A DNA stretch of 64,000 nucleotides from Hungatella effluvii. GTDB lineage: Bacteria > Bacillota > Clostridia > Lachnospirales > Lachnospiraceae. Positions 45,690 to 53,887 of the stretch are shown here, one piece after another (position 1 is the first letter of the stretch; every line of letters begins with the position of its first letter). The notes under the pieces are model-generated. The model saw only the letters and a list, made by a program, of their open reading frames with translations, was not told where the DNA came from and searched no databases. The DNA lies in assembly GCF_003201875.1 (NCBI RefSeq), contig NZ_QJKD01000001.1, forward strand, positions 434,001-498,000. Reading direction: 5' to 3'. A program made the translations under genes and the position numbers.

Positions 45690-45751
45690 CCCCGGTTTTA
45701 TCTTCCTTTCCCATGAGACTGTTCTCAGGGATTCAGGAGATAAAACCGGGG
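45690..45751 (-). terminator. terminator of the HPr-like gene
   Basis: CCCCGGTTTTATCT (45690-45703) and AGATAAAACCGGGG (45738-45751) are perfectly complementary over 14 bases; on the minus strand the stem is followed by TTTTTATTTG. It ends transcripts from 46038 and may also stop plus-strand transcription from the wall-binding gene. Confidence 0.8.
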
Positions 45752-45816
45752 CTTGTCATATGCACACGAGTCATGTCTTTTTACTGCATGATCCGGGTTC
45801 TTTCCCGCCATTGGGC

Positions 45817-46038
45817 TTACGCCGCTTTTCCGATTAATGATTCCGGGGAAAATGCCGTGCTGTGGCATACGATTTCTACCGGTTTTCCAAGGCCAACATT
45901 CATAACGCCCATCAGTGATTTTCCATCGATTACAAGATGATTGTAACAGATATCCACATCGAAATCACAGGCTTCCGCTTTGTTTACGAATGCAACCATT
46001 TCTTCCACGGTTGAAAATGTATAAAACATGTTTTTCAT
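45817..46038 (-). CDS. HPr-fold protein lacking the active-site histidine (Crh-like)
   Basis: 73-residue protein with the C-terminal half of HPr: IDGKSLMGVMNVGLGKPVEI aligns with the HPr segment around Ser46, and this Ser is present. The usual GLHARP loop is replaced by STVEEMVAFV, with no His, so PEP-dependent phosphotransfer is not expected. This matches Bacillus Crh in principle (His15 lost, Ser46 kept), where the protein signals catabolite repression via HPr kinase and CcpA. A role here is inference. ATG at 46038 follows GGGAGGTG; the GTG three codons earlier overlaps that site. No PTS gene is adjacent. Confidence 0.75.
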   Translation of the reverse strand: MKNMFYTFSTVEEMVAFVNKAEACDFDVDICYNHLVIDGKSLMGVMNVGLGKPVEIVCHSTAFSPESLIGKAA

Positions 46039-46237
46039 TTGGAGCACCTCCCTCTCTGTTTGATGATTTTATTTTACTCCTTATTTCGACAAAATAACAT
46101 ACGATATTTTTACGAAATGTTGTAATATTTTAAGTTCTTTTCTAATCTTTCCCGGGTTTAGAGTTTTCATACATAAAAAAAGAAAAATTCTTTCATTTTT
46201 TTACGAGAAAGGACTACACAAAAAATGAATTATCGTG

Positions 46238-46243
46238 TATAAT
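46238..46243 (+). promoter_or_regulatory. probable -10 box upstream of the tRNA-Ser region
   Basis: TATAAT with a weak -35 (TACACA, 17 bases upstream), about 50 bases before the tRNA-Ser remnant. Sequence from 46048 to 46230 is AT-rich without a gene; the HPr-like gene promoter should lie there but is not clear. Confidence 0.45.
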
Positions 46244-46295
46244 GTAGAAGTTCGGGTTTCGGCGGTCACATATGGCCGGAAGAACAGAATGCTCT

Positions 46296-46364
46296 GGAGA
46301 CGTATCGAAGTGGTTGTAACGAGCCGCACTCGAAATCGTGTAGGTCATTTCGCATCTACTCGCC
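46296..46364 (+). pseudogene. truncated tRNA-Ser remnant
   Basis: Starts GGAGACGTATCGAAGTGG like a tRNA-Ser acceptor plus D-arm and carries an anticodon-loop-like ACTCGAAATC. The anticodon stem is imperfect, and no T-arm or matching 3' acceptor strand (CGTCTCC) follows. It shares its 5' half with the intact gene at 46488. Best read as a decayed tRNA-Ser copy. Confidence 0.6.
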
Positions 46365-46487
46365 AAATCTTCTTGATTAATAGGTGTTTCCGTGTTATTA
46401 TTACCTTCGGGAATCAGCGTATTTTACGCTTTTTCTACGCTTTGCATCTGACAGGTATATTAAGGGTGCGGGGCATAAATTAAATAT

Positions 46488-46575
46488 GGAGTGGTATCGA
46501 AGTGGTCATAACGGGACTGACTCGAAATCAGTTGAGCCTCTTTTGGCTCCGTGGGTTCGAATCCCACCCACTCCG
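46488..46575 (+). tRNA. tRNA-Ser(CGA)
   Basis: 88-nt class II tRNA. Acceptor GGAGTGG pairs with CCACTCC plus discriminator G; the anticodon stem CTGA/TCAG holds loop CTCGAAA (anticodon CGA, codon UCG). The long variable arm is GAGCC-TCTTTT-GGCTC, and T-arm GTGGG-TTCGAAT-CCCAC. CCA is not encoded. A broken integrase gene begins 19 bases beyond it, marking it as a likely integration site. Confidence 0.93.
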
Positions 46576-46580
46576 CTCTT

Positions 46581-46617
46581 AGCCTGTTTGCGGTCACTTT
46601 TCGCGACAGGCTTTTTT
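46581..46617 (+). terminator. tRNA-Ser terminator
   Basis: AGCCTGT (46581-46587) and ACAGGCT (46606-46612) with a T-run to 46617, just after the tRNA. It overlaps the 3' end of the integrase remnant. Confidence 0.75.
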
Positions 46618-46877
46618 ATTTCTGGTTTTCTCGAAGAAATCACCTGCAACCCTCCCTGTCTCAATTTGCGACGATACGTCGAGATGTGCATAAATATCTG
46701 CCGTTGTCGCAAAAATACTGTGACCAATCCAGACCTGAATTTGCTTCATCTGCCTCCATTCACCATCAATAAACTCCCACAGGTATGTTTTAGATCATAA
46801 AAACAAATCTTCTTCAGGCCGTATTTCTCGATCAGCACATCTTCACCAACCGCCACAAACTTACCAGTATCGTAGTC
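46594..46877 (-). pseudogene. tyrosine recombinase (integrase) C-terminal remnant, frameshifted
   Basis: Minus-strand translation gives DYDTGKFVAVGEDVLIEKYG then FYDLKHTCGSLLMVNGG in one frame, ending at a stop. A frame change near 46748 continues as MKQIQVWIGHSIFATTADIY then AHLDVSSQIETG to a stop at 46594. This is the catalytic end of a phage/ICE-type integrase. The GH and DIYAHLD (nucleophile Tyr) boxes survive, but the HxLR box reads YDLK, so two catalytic residues are lost, besides the frameshift. The N-terminal part is absent. Position 19 bases from tRNA-Ser is the normal place for an element integrated in that tRNA. Confidence 0.8.
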
Positions 46878-47189
46878 CCTCTAATACAAAGTTTTGCCTT
46901 ATAATTCCAGAAACAGCGATTATTTTCTCTTTTGCCCGGCCTCACCCAACCGGAGATTAGAGAATACAATCTTCTTAATTCATGTCCGGGCTCATCATAA
47001 CCACATAGTTCCAGAGCTTCACATAGCAAAAGTTCTGAAAGATACAATATTCCAACCCGGATTCTGCACCCGCATTAATGTCTCAATATAAAAATAATCT
47101 CCCCCACAAACAGTATTCATCAACGTTGCTACTACTTTTTCTGCTGTAAATAGCGTTCATACTCCTTCAGCAATTTTTTACATTCCGGT
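46878..47189. other. gene-free remnant sequence between integrase relic and GH28 gene
   Basis: 312 bases without a supportable gene. Both strands carry stops in all long frames. A short minus frame (MYLSELLLCEALELCGYDE) has no recognisable family and no good ribosome site. Probably decayed sequence of the integrated element. Confidence 0.5.
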
Positions 47190-48548
47190 CTACTCCTGAT
47201 ATTTAATATCCTGTCTGACTACTTCACAGTTCTCAATGATGTATGGCTCCCGCTCGTCCGCTTTCTCCGAAGAGAGTACAATTCGGTTCAACTCCAGGCC
47301 CCTGACATTTCTGATATCCATAAACGCGGCCCGGCTCCAGTCCGGATAGTAATTTTCTGAGCTCTCCGCCTCCGGCTGTGTCAGACGGTCAACGACAGGG
47401 GGATAGAACGCAGGAATTTCTTCCTTTTTCACGCCACCGGCCGACTGGTAGCGGATATGATCGAGGGTCATCTCCTCGATCGGATACGCATCGTTGGCGT
47501 CCACGCGGATTCCGTTGAACTTTGGACTCCCCATCGCGTCTCCACTAAAACGGTAGTTTATTTTCTTCATCTCATCACCGTCAACAGCCGTTATATTCGA
47601 AATCATGATCCGCTTCATTGTGCCAATCGCGGGGATCTCTTTCAGCTCGACGGAGGTGCCGTATCCCTCCAGCTCGAACCGATTGTTTAAAATTATAAAG
47701 ACCGGTCGTCTCACGCTGTACATGGCGATATTCTGGATCAGGATATCCGTGATATCACCGCCTTCGGTGCACTCGATCTTAATTCCCTCCCGGTATACAT
47801 TTTTCATGGTACAATTGGAAATCACCACATTGCGGATGGTTCCGACGGACTTCAGTCCGATCCGGACCGCCGCGCAGGTGGAGGTAAAGGAGCAGTTCGT
47901 AATATGTATCTCCTCCACCGGAAATGCTCTGGAACTGGACTGAAGGCAGAGGTTGTCATCGGTTCCTTTCATGAAGCAGTCGGAGACCCACACATGGCTA
48001 GAGCCGTCGAAATCCAGTCCGTCCCCATTATACTTCTTCTCATTCCATATATTCACCCCTTTTATCCAGATAAACTGGCTGTCCAGGAATGCCGTCGTCC
48101 ACGCTGCCGAATTGTAGAGTTTTAAATTTTCCAGTCTGACATTTTTACATCGGAGCAGACGGATCATCATGGGTCGGTAGATACTTCCCCCATTTGGAAA
48201 TGCGTCCGCGTTCCCATTTATTTCTCCATAGCCGGTCAAACCGATATTCTCTGCATCCTGCGCGTAGATAAAACAGCGGTCAAGGCCGGTTTCGTTGCGG
48301 TAGCGGTTGTGATGTGTGTCGTCTCCATAATCCTCGATATCGGGGCTTGCCATCAGCACCGCGCACGGCGCAATTTCCAGATAAACTCCGGATTTTAAAT
48401 ACAGAGTGCCGGACACGTATGTACCTCTTTCCAATATTACTTTTCCGCCGCCCTCCTGAAAGCAGCGGTCGATCGCAGCCTGAATCGCCTCCGTGTCTTT
48501 CGTTTCTCCATCCGCTTTCGCGCCAAATTCTTCAACATAAAACTTCAT
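47190..48548 (-). CDS. Glycoside hydrolase family 28 (polygalacturonase-like)
   Basis: 452-residue intracellular (no signal peptide) right-handed beta-helix enzyme of the pectinase family. It begins MKFYVEEFGAKADGETKDTE, the Pectate_lyase_3-like GH28 entry motif. Catalytic acids: Asp in YNGDGLDFDGSSHVWV and the pair in MKGTDDNLCLQSS. The Arg-Lys-type box is AVRIGLKSVGTIRNVVISNC. The His of the usual GHG motif is not seen, as in exo-acting or rhamnogalacturonan-type members. It probably removes galacturonosyl-type residues from imported oligosaccharides; exact linkage unknown. It is the last gene of the AT-rich island cluster, although its own base composition is closer to the surrounding chromosome. 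Confidence 0.88.
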   Translation of the reverse strand: MKFYVEEFGAKADGETKDTEAIQAAIDRCFQEGGGKVILERGTYVSGTLYLKSGVYLEIAPCAVLMASPDIEDYGDDTHHNRYRNETGLDRCFIYAQDAENIGLTGYGEINGNADAFPNGGSIYRPMMIRLLRCKNVRLENLKLYNSAAWTTAFLDSQFIWIKGVNIWNEKKYNGDGLDFDGSSHVWVSDCFMKGTDDNLCLQSSSRAFPVEEIHITNCSFTSTCAAVRIGLKSVGTIRNVVISNCTMKNVYREGIKIECTEGGDITDILIQNIAMYSVRRPVFIILNNRFELEGYGTSVELKEIPAIGTMKRIMISNITAVDGDEMKKINYRFSGDAMGSPKFNGIRVDANDAYPIEEMTLDHIRYQSAGGVKKEEIPAFYPPVVDRLTQPEAESSENYYPDWSRAAFMDIRNVRGLELNRIVLSSEKADEREPYIIENCEVVRQDIKYQE

Positions 48549-48580
48549 ACTGAACCTCCGGCTTCTTTCATCCTAAAGTT

Positions 48581-50800
48581 TTATATACTCATACTGTTAT
48601 TTGAACTGTTGTTTTTCATCGTATAAATACGCCACTGATTTGGCGTCATACCTGTAATCGATTTAAAGCTGGTAAAGAAGTGGCTCTTCGTCTGAATACC
48701 CACGCTGTACATAATCTCATTTACAGAGGACTTACTGTTTTCCAGAAGTTCTTTTGCCATTTCAATTCGGGCATTCAGAAGATAATCTGATAAAGAAATC
48801 TGATAATATTCTTTAAACAACTGTCTAATATATTTTGTAGAAAAAGATAGACTATCCGCAATCTCATCAACATTCAAAGCTGGATCTGATATATGATTAT
48901 GAATATAATCTTCTATCTGTAAAGCTATTTCATTCCGGTTTGTTCCTTTTTCAAAGGTTATTACCTGCATGCTGATATCAAAAAATATATCACAGATTCT
49001 GTCCAATGCTTCGTTAATCGTTGCACAGTCTGAAATCTCATTCTCCATTTCCTGCAAACTCTTATAATCCGAATATCGGTTCAACTGGCTGATGATATCA
49101 AAATAGTAGAATAAAATTAAGTACCGGCTTTCTTCATATGGCAGGCCCCGAAGAGGCTGTACCAGCTCCTTTAGATTTTCAGACAGTTCTTCTGTCCTCT
49201 GCAGCATTATATTTTCTCTGATTTTTTTTATCAAAAGAGGGGACGCAAAAGGAATATTGTGAGCGTTGATGTATGCACCATCTGCTTCCATATAAACCTT
49301 ATCTTCTCCCAGAAGAAACTTAAGCTTTGTCAACTCATATGTTCTTTTGTACACTGGAAGAATATCTGTATAAATAGAGACAAAAGGACTTATTGCAACA
49401 GCCAGTCCCAGATTAAACCATTTTTTCACCTGTTCCTCTATTTCTTTCAGATTATCTATCGGATTAACACTATCTTTATTGAAATCATTTAAAAGAATTG
49501 TCACGTGATCACTTCCCATATCAACCGCCAGCGGTTTATAACCTTCGGCAGTCAGAAGTTCTGATGCAATGTTGATAATTCCGCCTTTCATAGCCTTTCT
49601 AGCACCATAAGAATTTTCCTGTTCAAATGACAATTCCTTTTCAATGCGTATTACGCAGATGATCATATTTACATCATCATTCTCCCACTTTTCTTTTATG
49701 AAGTCCTCCATATCATCGAAAAGTTGGCCATTTAACAGCCATCTTCTGATTTTATCCTCAGATATCATTTCCTCGTAGCCACTCAATGATTTTTGAAGGG
49801 TATCAACATTGTGTACCAGATAATCAATACAGCCTCTAATAATCTGAAATTCTGTTTCCGGTAATGTTCTATTTGTTGCTTTTTCTTTTTCATCGGGTCG
49901 GAAATACAGCCGGCTTATATCACTTGCCAGTTTATTATATGGTTTCAAAGTACGTACTAGCATCAGAAAAAGCATGCTTAAAGGAATCGCCATTAGAAAT
50001 ACAATAGATATTAGCAGACTGTTTCGCAGCATATCTGATGATCGTACAAATTCCTTTATATTAACACTGCATGAAAGGCTGAGATTTTGATTATAAAAAT
50101 ATTGCTGTTCAATTACTAAAATATATTCTGAATTTTTACTGTCAACAGGCCGTTCGCCTGCAATTACATTCTCTCCACCATACAGCAATGCCAGTTTTAC
50201 ATAATCTTCCTTCCCATATCTTGTCAGCATACGATTCAGATACTGCGTATCATAAAGCACTACTACAAATGAACCATTTCTTTGCACCTGAACAGGCAAT
50301 ACCAGTGCCAGATATGTTATTCCCTTAACTTCATGATAATAAAAATAGAGATAATTCTTTCTTGTAAGCTGAAGGCTATCTATCCACTCTCTGTCATAAA
50401 ACTGACTAATTGGAGCAATTCCCTCTTTTGTATTTAAAATATAACCATTTTCGTAGTTCACAATATAAATATCATCAATATTCTTCTCTGATTTTCTTGC
50501 GTTCTGAATTGCATGAAATGCATTTTGAGAAACTATTTTATCTTCCTTACCAGCATGCATAAAAACACGAACGTCGCTGTCCTCATATATTTCCTGTGCA
50601 TAATACTGATAATTTTTTAAAGTCTGTTCCAAATTATAGAATATTTCTTCTGACTGACGTGTATAAAAGTCTGTTGTCTGTTTTACAAAAAATGAGGTGA
50701 CCAGATTGGACATCAAGATAGAAAAAATCGCTAATACCACCGCAATAATCAGTAAAATTATAACAAATATTTTGATATAGGTCTTCTCAAACCTTTTCAT
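48581..50800 (-). CDS. Membrane-spanning AraC-family regulator with extracellular sensor
   Basis: 739-residue one-component regulator. TM1 (residues ~10-32, IFVIILLIIAVVLAIFSILM), then a Cache-like extracellular domain (~33-260), TM2 (LLISIVFLMAIPLSMLFLML, ~262-285) and a cytoplasmic middle region. C-terminal AraC HTH motifs are VDEIADSLSFSTKYIRQLFK and VNEIMYSVGIQTKSHFFTSF. This type senses extracellular sugars directly and controls the linked polysaccharide genes without a kinase. It sits between GH28 and the sialidase-fold gene on the same strand. Its codons are AT-rich compared with the rest of the window. Confidence 0.9.
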   Translation of the reverse strand: MKRFEKTYIKIFVIILLIIAVVLAIFSILMSNLVTSFFVKQTTDFYTRQSEEIFYNLEQTLKNYQYYAQEIYEDSDVRVFMHAGKEDKIVSQNAFHAIQNARKSEKNIDDIYIVNYENGYILNTKEGIAPISQFYDREWIDSLQLTRKNYLYFYYHEVKGITYLALVLPVQVQRNGSFVVVLYDTQYLNRMLTRYGKEDYVKLALLYGGENVIAGERPVDSKNSEYILVIEQQYFYNQNLSLSCSVNIKEFVRSSDMLRNSLLISIVFLMAIPLSMLFLMLVRTLKPYNKLASDISRLYFRPDEKEKATNRTLPETEFQIIRGCIDYLVHNVDTLQKSLSGYEEMISEDKIRRWLLNGQLFDDMEDFIKEKWENDDVNMIICVIRIEKELSFEQENSYGARKAMKGGIINIASELLTAEGYKPLAVDMGSDHVTILLNDFNKDSVNPIDNLKEIEEQVKKWFNLGLAVAISPFVSIYTDILPVYKRTYELTKLKFLLGEDKVYMEADGAYINAHNIPFASPLLIKKIRENIMLQRTEELSENLKELVQPLRGLPYEESRYLILFYYFDIISQLNRYSDYKSLQEMENEISDCATINEALDRICDIFFDISMQVITFEKGTNRNEIALQIEDYIHNHISDPALNVDEIADSLSFSTKYIRQLFKEYYQISLSDYLLNARIEMAKELLENSKSSVNEIMYSVGIQTKSHFFTSFKSITGMTPNQWRIYTMKNNSSNNSMSI

Positions 50801-50873
50801 CCCCGCTGATCCTCCCCCCTGGCATCATAGACTGCCTGCTACGTTGTCTATGATGCCATACCATTATAATTTT

Positions 50874-52088
50874 TTAGAAAAATAACTGCTTCATATGTTT
50901 ATTATGCTCTTTCATTGCTTCTTCACCCCATATTCCAGTTGCCTTATTAACCAGGAATCTGCTTGATTCATTCAATGCATTTCCTTGTATAATATCATTT
51001 TCCCGGAACAAAGCCATAAGAATTTCCTTCTCTCCCGTTCGTTCTCTGTCATATACTGCCGCAATCGTTCCATCCGGTAATATACACGCATCCGGATATG
51101 CAACATCACTGCGTGAATCCAGAATCAATTTGTATGGAAAAGTTCTACCATTATCCATTGACAGACCAGCACATATATGTGAACGAAATCTCCATGAGGT
51201 AATTATCCTGTCACCATTAGGCAGAATAACCCAATCATTTTCATTCACTTCCCGTTTATTCTCTGGCGGATCATTTCCTATCATCAGCAAATTCCCTGAC
51301 GGCAACTTCCTAACATGGAACCGTGAAGATGGAATATGTTTAAATGCAGAAAATATTTTTTCCTTCGTCCAGGTTACTCCCCAATCAAAAGATTCACATA
51401 TACCAATTCCTGTTTCTGTTCTTAGGAAACCCTGCAGATGTCCTGGTGAGATTTCCACCAACATGTGTTCATCTCCACTATAACGCGGACGATCTGTCGG
51501 AAGATACGATTTCATATAAAAAGTCTTTCCATCATCTTTCGAGCTCATTATAATGGCTTCCCGTGGTTTATCTGTTTCTCTGAAATAGGACTGATCAGGG
51601 AGTTTTACGTGATGCAGCGGACATAAAGAAACCGGCAATAACCATTCTCCATTGCTTAGCCCCAAAGGTTTATTCATCATAATACCATCACAGATCCGTA
51701 CAGGGTCACTCCATTCCGGGTCTGAAACTTTTGGATTCTCCGTATAGATAGCCCAAACACCTGATCTACCGTCAAAATAATCATATGACTGAGACCAAAA
51801 TAACCACAGCCGCTCCTTCGGATCCATCCATAATGCTGCATCATAAGCTCTAACCTGTCCAGGCGGATCAATAATCATACTGGGCGGCCCAAACGCACTC
51901 TCAGCTGCTGATGCTACCATTATATAATTATCCCTGTCCTCCCACTGTCCACCTCCATACCACGCCGCCCAGAGCCGACCGTTGGAGGCACAGGCAATAC
52001 TTGGAATTCCCTGAAAACATCTGTTATTATCACTATATCTATCATCTGGATTTCTAATGATTTTTCCCGCTTGTAAAACCTGGTCCAT
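50874..52088 (-). CDS. Sialidase-fold (BNR/Asp-box) protein
   Basis: 404-residue six-bladed beta-propeller of the sialidase superfamily. At least three Asp boxes are visible: SSKDDGKTF, SFDWGVTW and SMDNGRTF. The N-terminal region reads IPSIACASNGRLWAAWYGGG, where true sialidases carry the Arg of the RIP motif (RIPSL); here the residue before I is G, so the catalytic triad may be incomplete. No signal peptide, so it acts inside the cell. It is often annotated exo-alpha-sialidase, but in pectin/rhamnogalacturonan loci such proteins have other or unknown activity. It lies 12 bases downstream of the binding-protein gene. Confidence 0.82.
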   Translation of the reverse strand: MDQVLQAGKIIRNPDDRYSDNNRCFQGIPSIACASNGRLWAAWYGGGQWEDRDNYIMVASAAESAFGPPSMIIDPPGQVRAYDAALWMDPKERLWLFWSQSYDYFDGRSGVWAIYTENPKVSDPEWSDPVRICDGIMMNKPLGLSNGEWLLPVSLCPLHHVKLPDQSYFRETDKPREAIIMSSKDDGKTFYMKSYLPTDRPRYSGDEHMLVEISPGHLQGFLRTETGIGICESFDWGVTWTKEKIFSAFKHIPSSRFHVRKLPSGNLLMIGNDPPENKREVNENDWVILPNGDRIITSWRFRSHICAGLSMDNGRTFPYKLILDSRSDVAYPDACILPDGTIAAVYDRERTGEKEILMALFRENDIIQGNALNESSRFLVNKATGIWGEEAMKEHNKHMKQLFF

Positions 52089-52100
52089 ACAATAAGCCTC

Positions 52101-53660
52101 CTATAACTGTCCAGCCAAAAACATATCGATTTGCTTTTGAAGTTCTTCCTGAACCGCCTTTACATTATTATAATCCTCTGCTTTCCACTTTTCCAGACAC
52201 TCGACAGGATCCATGACTCCATTTAAAAGAGCTGATACATATTTTCCTTCAATCGTTGAATGCTGTGCAATCTGATTTTGTACACTGGTTGGATCAAAGA
52301 CAAATCCAGTAAGCTGGCTGGTCTTAAAGTTATCTGAATTACGGAAGAATTTTTCTGCTTCATACTCCTGTTCTGTAACATACGACGGAATTCGGTCTAA
52401 AACAGGATTCCATATCCATGCATAGGGATACCATCTATAATTATTACTGATAACTTCGTATTTATCCTCTCCAACAGGTTTCCAGTGGACCCCTTCAATT
52501 CCATAAGCCAAAAGATCGTAATTTTCTTTCTCATGTGCCCATTCCAAAAACATCATGGCTCGTTCCTTATTCTTGCTTGATTCCGGAATACATAAAAAGT
52601 TCCACGCTTTATAGTCCGTTAGTAAAGAATCTGGCTCTAAATCATATAAAATGACACTCTCCAGCTGAGCTTCCGGCTGTATCGATTTTATGGCAATCTG
52701 TTTACTTTGTTCTACGGTTAAATCCATTGTAGAAAAAACAGCGGCTTTTCCCTGTGTAATCAAATCTCCCTGTGTTGATAATATATCCGGATTAATCAGC
52801 CCTTCCTGGTAGATCATTCGTGCCTCCATAATTTCTTTCCACAGAGCATCATTCTCATCAATATCAAACAAATTATATACCTTTCCATCATCGTTTTTAT
52901 AATACAATACCGGCGAGTCAAATGCATCAGATACTTTATAGTAATCGGGTTTTCCTGACATTTTCAAGAGCAGCGCCGCCCATGCTGTAGGCGCACTATT
53001 GCCGGACATAATCGGGACCATTTCAGGATAAGCTGCTTTTACCTTACGGGCAAAATCCAATAATTCGGCTTTCGATGTAATCGGTGCTATTCCCATTGCT
53101 TCCCTGATATCTTTACGAATTTCGTAATGCGCTCCTTGTTTAAATTGCGAGGAAAGTGGAATACAGTAATATTTTCCGCCATATTTATTAGCATCAAACA
53201 TCTCTTTCCCTCTCATGGAATACACAGCTGATCCATATTTGTCTAATAATTCATCCAATGGTGCATAATAACCATTGGAGATATGGGACTGCATTCCTCT
53301 TGCAAGATTGTCCCATATTAAATCAATTTCCTCGCCGGCTGCTAATGATGTTTCCATCTTCTGTTTCATATCACTGAATGGATAAAAAACCACATTTAGC
53401 TTTATATTTAAAGTATCCTTCATTCGTTTTTCAGCCTCAGCTATCACCGAATCCATATCAGCCGGCCGGTCTCCCGGAAGTACAATCTTCAACGTAACCG
53501 GATCTAGCTGTGTGCCAGTCGTACTATTGCTCTCCATCTCAGAACCCACAGATATCTTTGCTGATTCTGAGGAATTATCATTATTCCTACCTTTAACTGC
53601 ACACCCCGCAATAACAGTAACTATAATAGCTGCTGCGATTAATAAACTCCATTTTTTCAT
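52101..53660 (-). CDS. LplA-type sugar ABC transporter substrate-binding lipoprotein
   Basis: 519-residue family 1 solute-binding protein with lipobox TVIAGCAVKG (Cys near residue 20), Ser/Asn-rich linker, and the LplA/YtcQ-like domain from VTLKIVLPGDRPADMDS. DLIWDNLARGMQSHISNGYY and CIPESSKNKERAMMFLEWAH are family-typical. Long binding proteins of this kind import oligosaccharides from pectin or related polymers. It is separated from the permease genes by a probable group II intron relic, an unusual interruption; it is followed by the sialidase-fold gene. Confidence 0.92.
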   Translation of the reverse strand: MKKWSLLIAAAIIVTVIAGCAVKGRNNDNSSESAKISVGSEMESNSTTGTQLDPVTLKIVLPGDRPADMDSVIAEAEKRMKDTLNIKLNVVFYPFSDMKQKMETSLAAGEEIDLIWDNLARGMQSHISNGYYAPLDELLDKYGSAVYSMRGKEMFDANKYGGKYYCIPLSSQFKQGAHYEIRKDIREAMGIAPITSKAELLDFARKVKAAYPEMVPIMSGNSAPTAWAALLLKMSGKPDYYKVSDAFDSPVLYYKNDDGKVYNLFDIDENDALWKEIMEARMIYQEGLINPDILSTQGDLITQGKAAVFSTMDLTVEQSKQIAIKSIQPEAQLESVILYDLEPDSLLTDYKAWNFLCIPESSKNKERAMMFLEWAHEKENYDLLAYGIEGVHWKPVGEDKYEVISNNYRWYPYAWIWNPVLDRIPSYVTEQEYEAEKFFRNSDNFKTSQLTGFVFDPTSVQNQIAQHSTIEGKYVSALLNGVMDPVECLEKWKAEDYNNVKAVQEELQKQIDMFLAGQL

Positions 53661-53698
53661 CTGTAATCCCTCTCTTTCTTTTCTTGTAATTCTTTGAA

Positions 53699-53887
53699 CG
53701 TTCAGTAGATTCGCACTTCACGATACGAACTCCTTTGCAGAACCGTGTGTACGGCTATCCCCAGTTGACTGAATAGTCATAGTGAAGTATGATTGGGCCT
53801 CTTAGACTATGTAAAATTTCAGAGATCTATAGTATTACAACCCTGGGTGTTCCACTCGCCAAACTATCCGCCCTTTTCCTGGCGCAC
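53699..53887 (-). mobile_element. probable group II intron relic
   Basis: On the minus strand the segment begins GTGCGCC directly after the permease TAA stop, continues with GGAAAAGGGC and GAGTGGAACACCCAGG, which look like the 5' domain of bacterial group II introns. It ends with AGCCGTACACACGGTTCTG, resembling a shortened domain V, then GTTCGTA...TACTGAAC, resembling domain VI. No reverse transcriptase gene is left. A decayed, ORF-less intron is the best reading; a structured intergenic RNA of another kind is possible. Confidence 0.45.

Noticed and set aside
46506..46727. 73-codon minus-strand frame across the tRNA-Ser
   Set aside because: It reads through the tRNA antisense and the wrong frame of the integrase relic.
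46832..47047. 71-codon frame MYLSELLLCEALELCGYDE
   Set aside because: No family recognised, partly overlaps the integrase relic in another frame, no good ribosome site.
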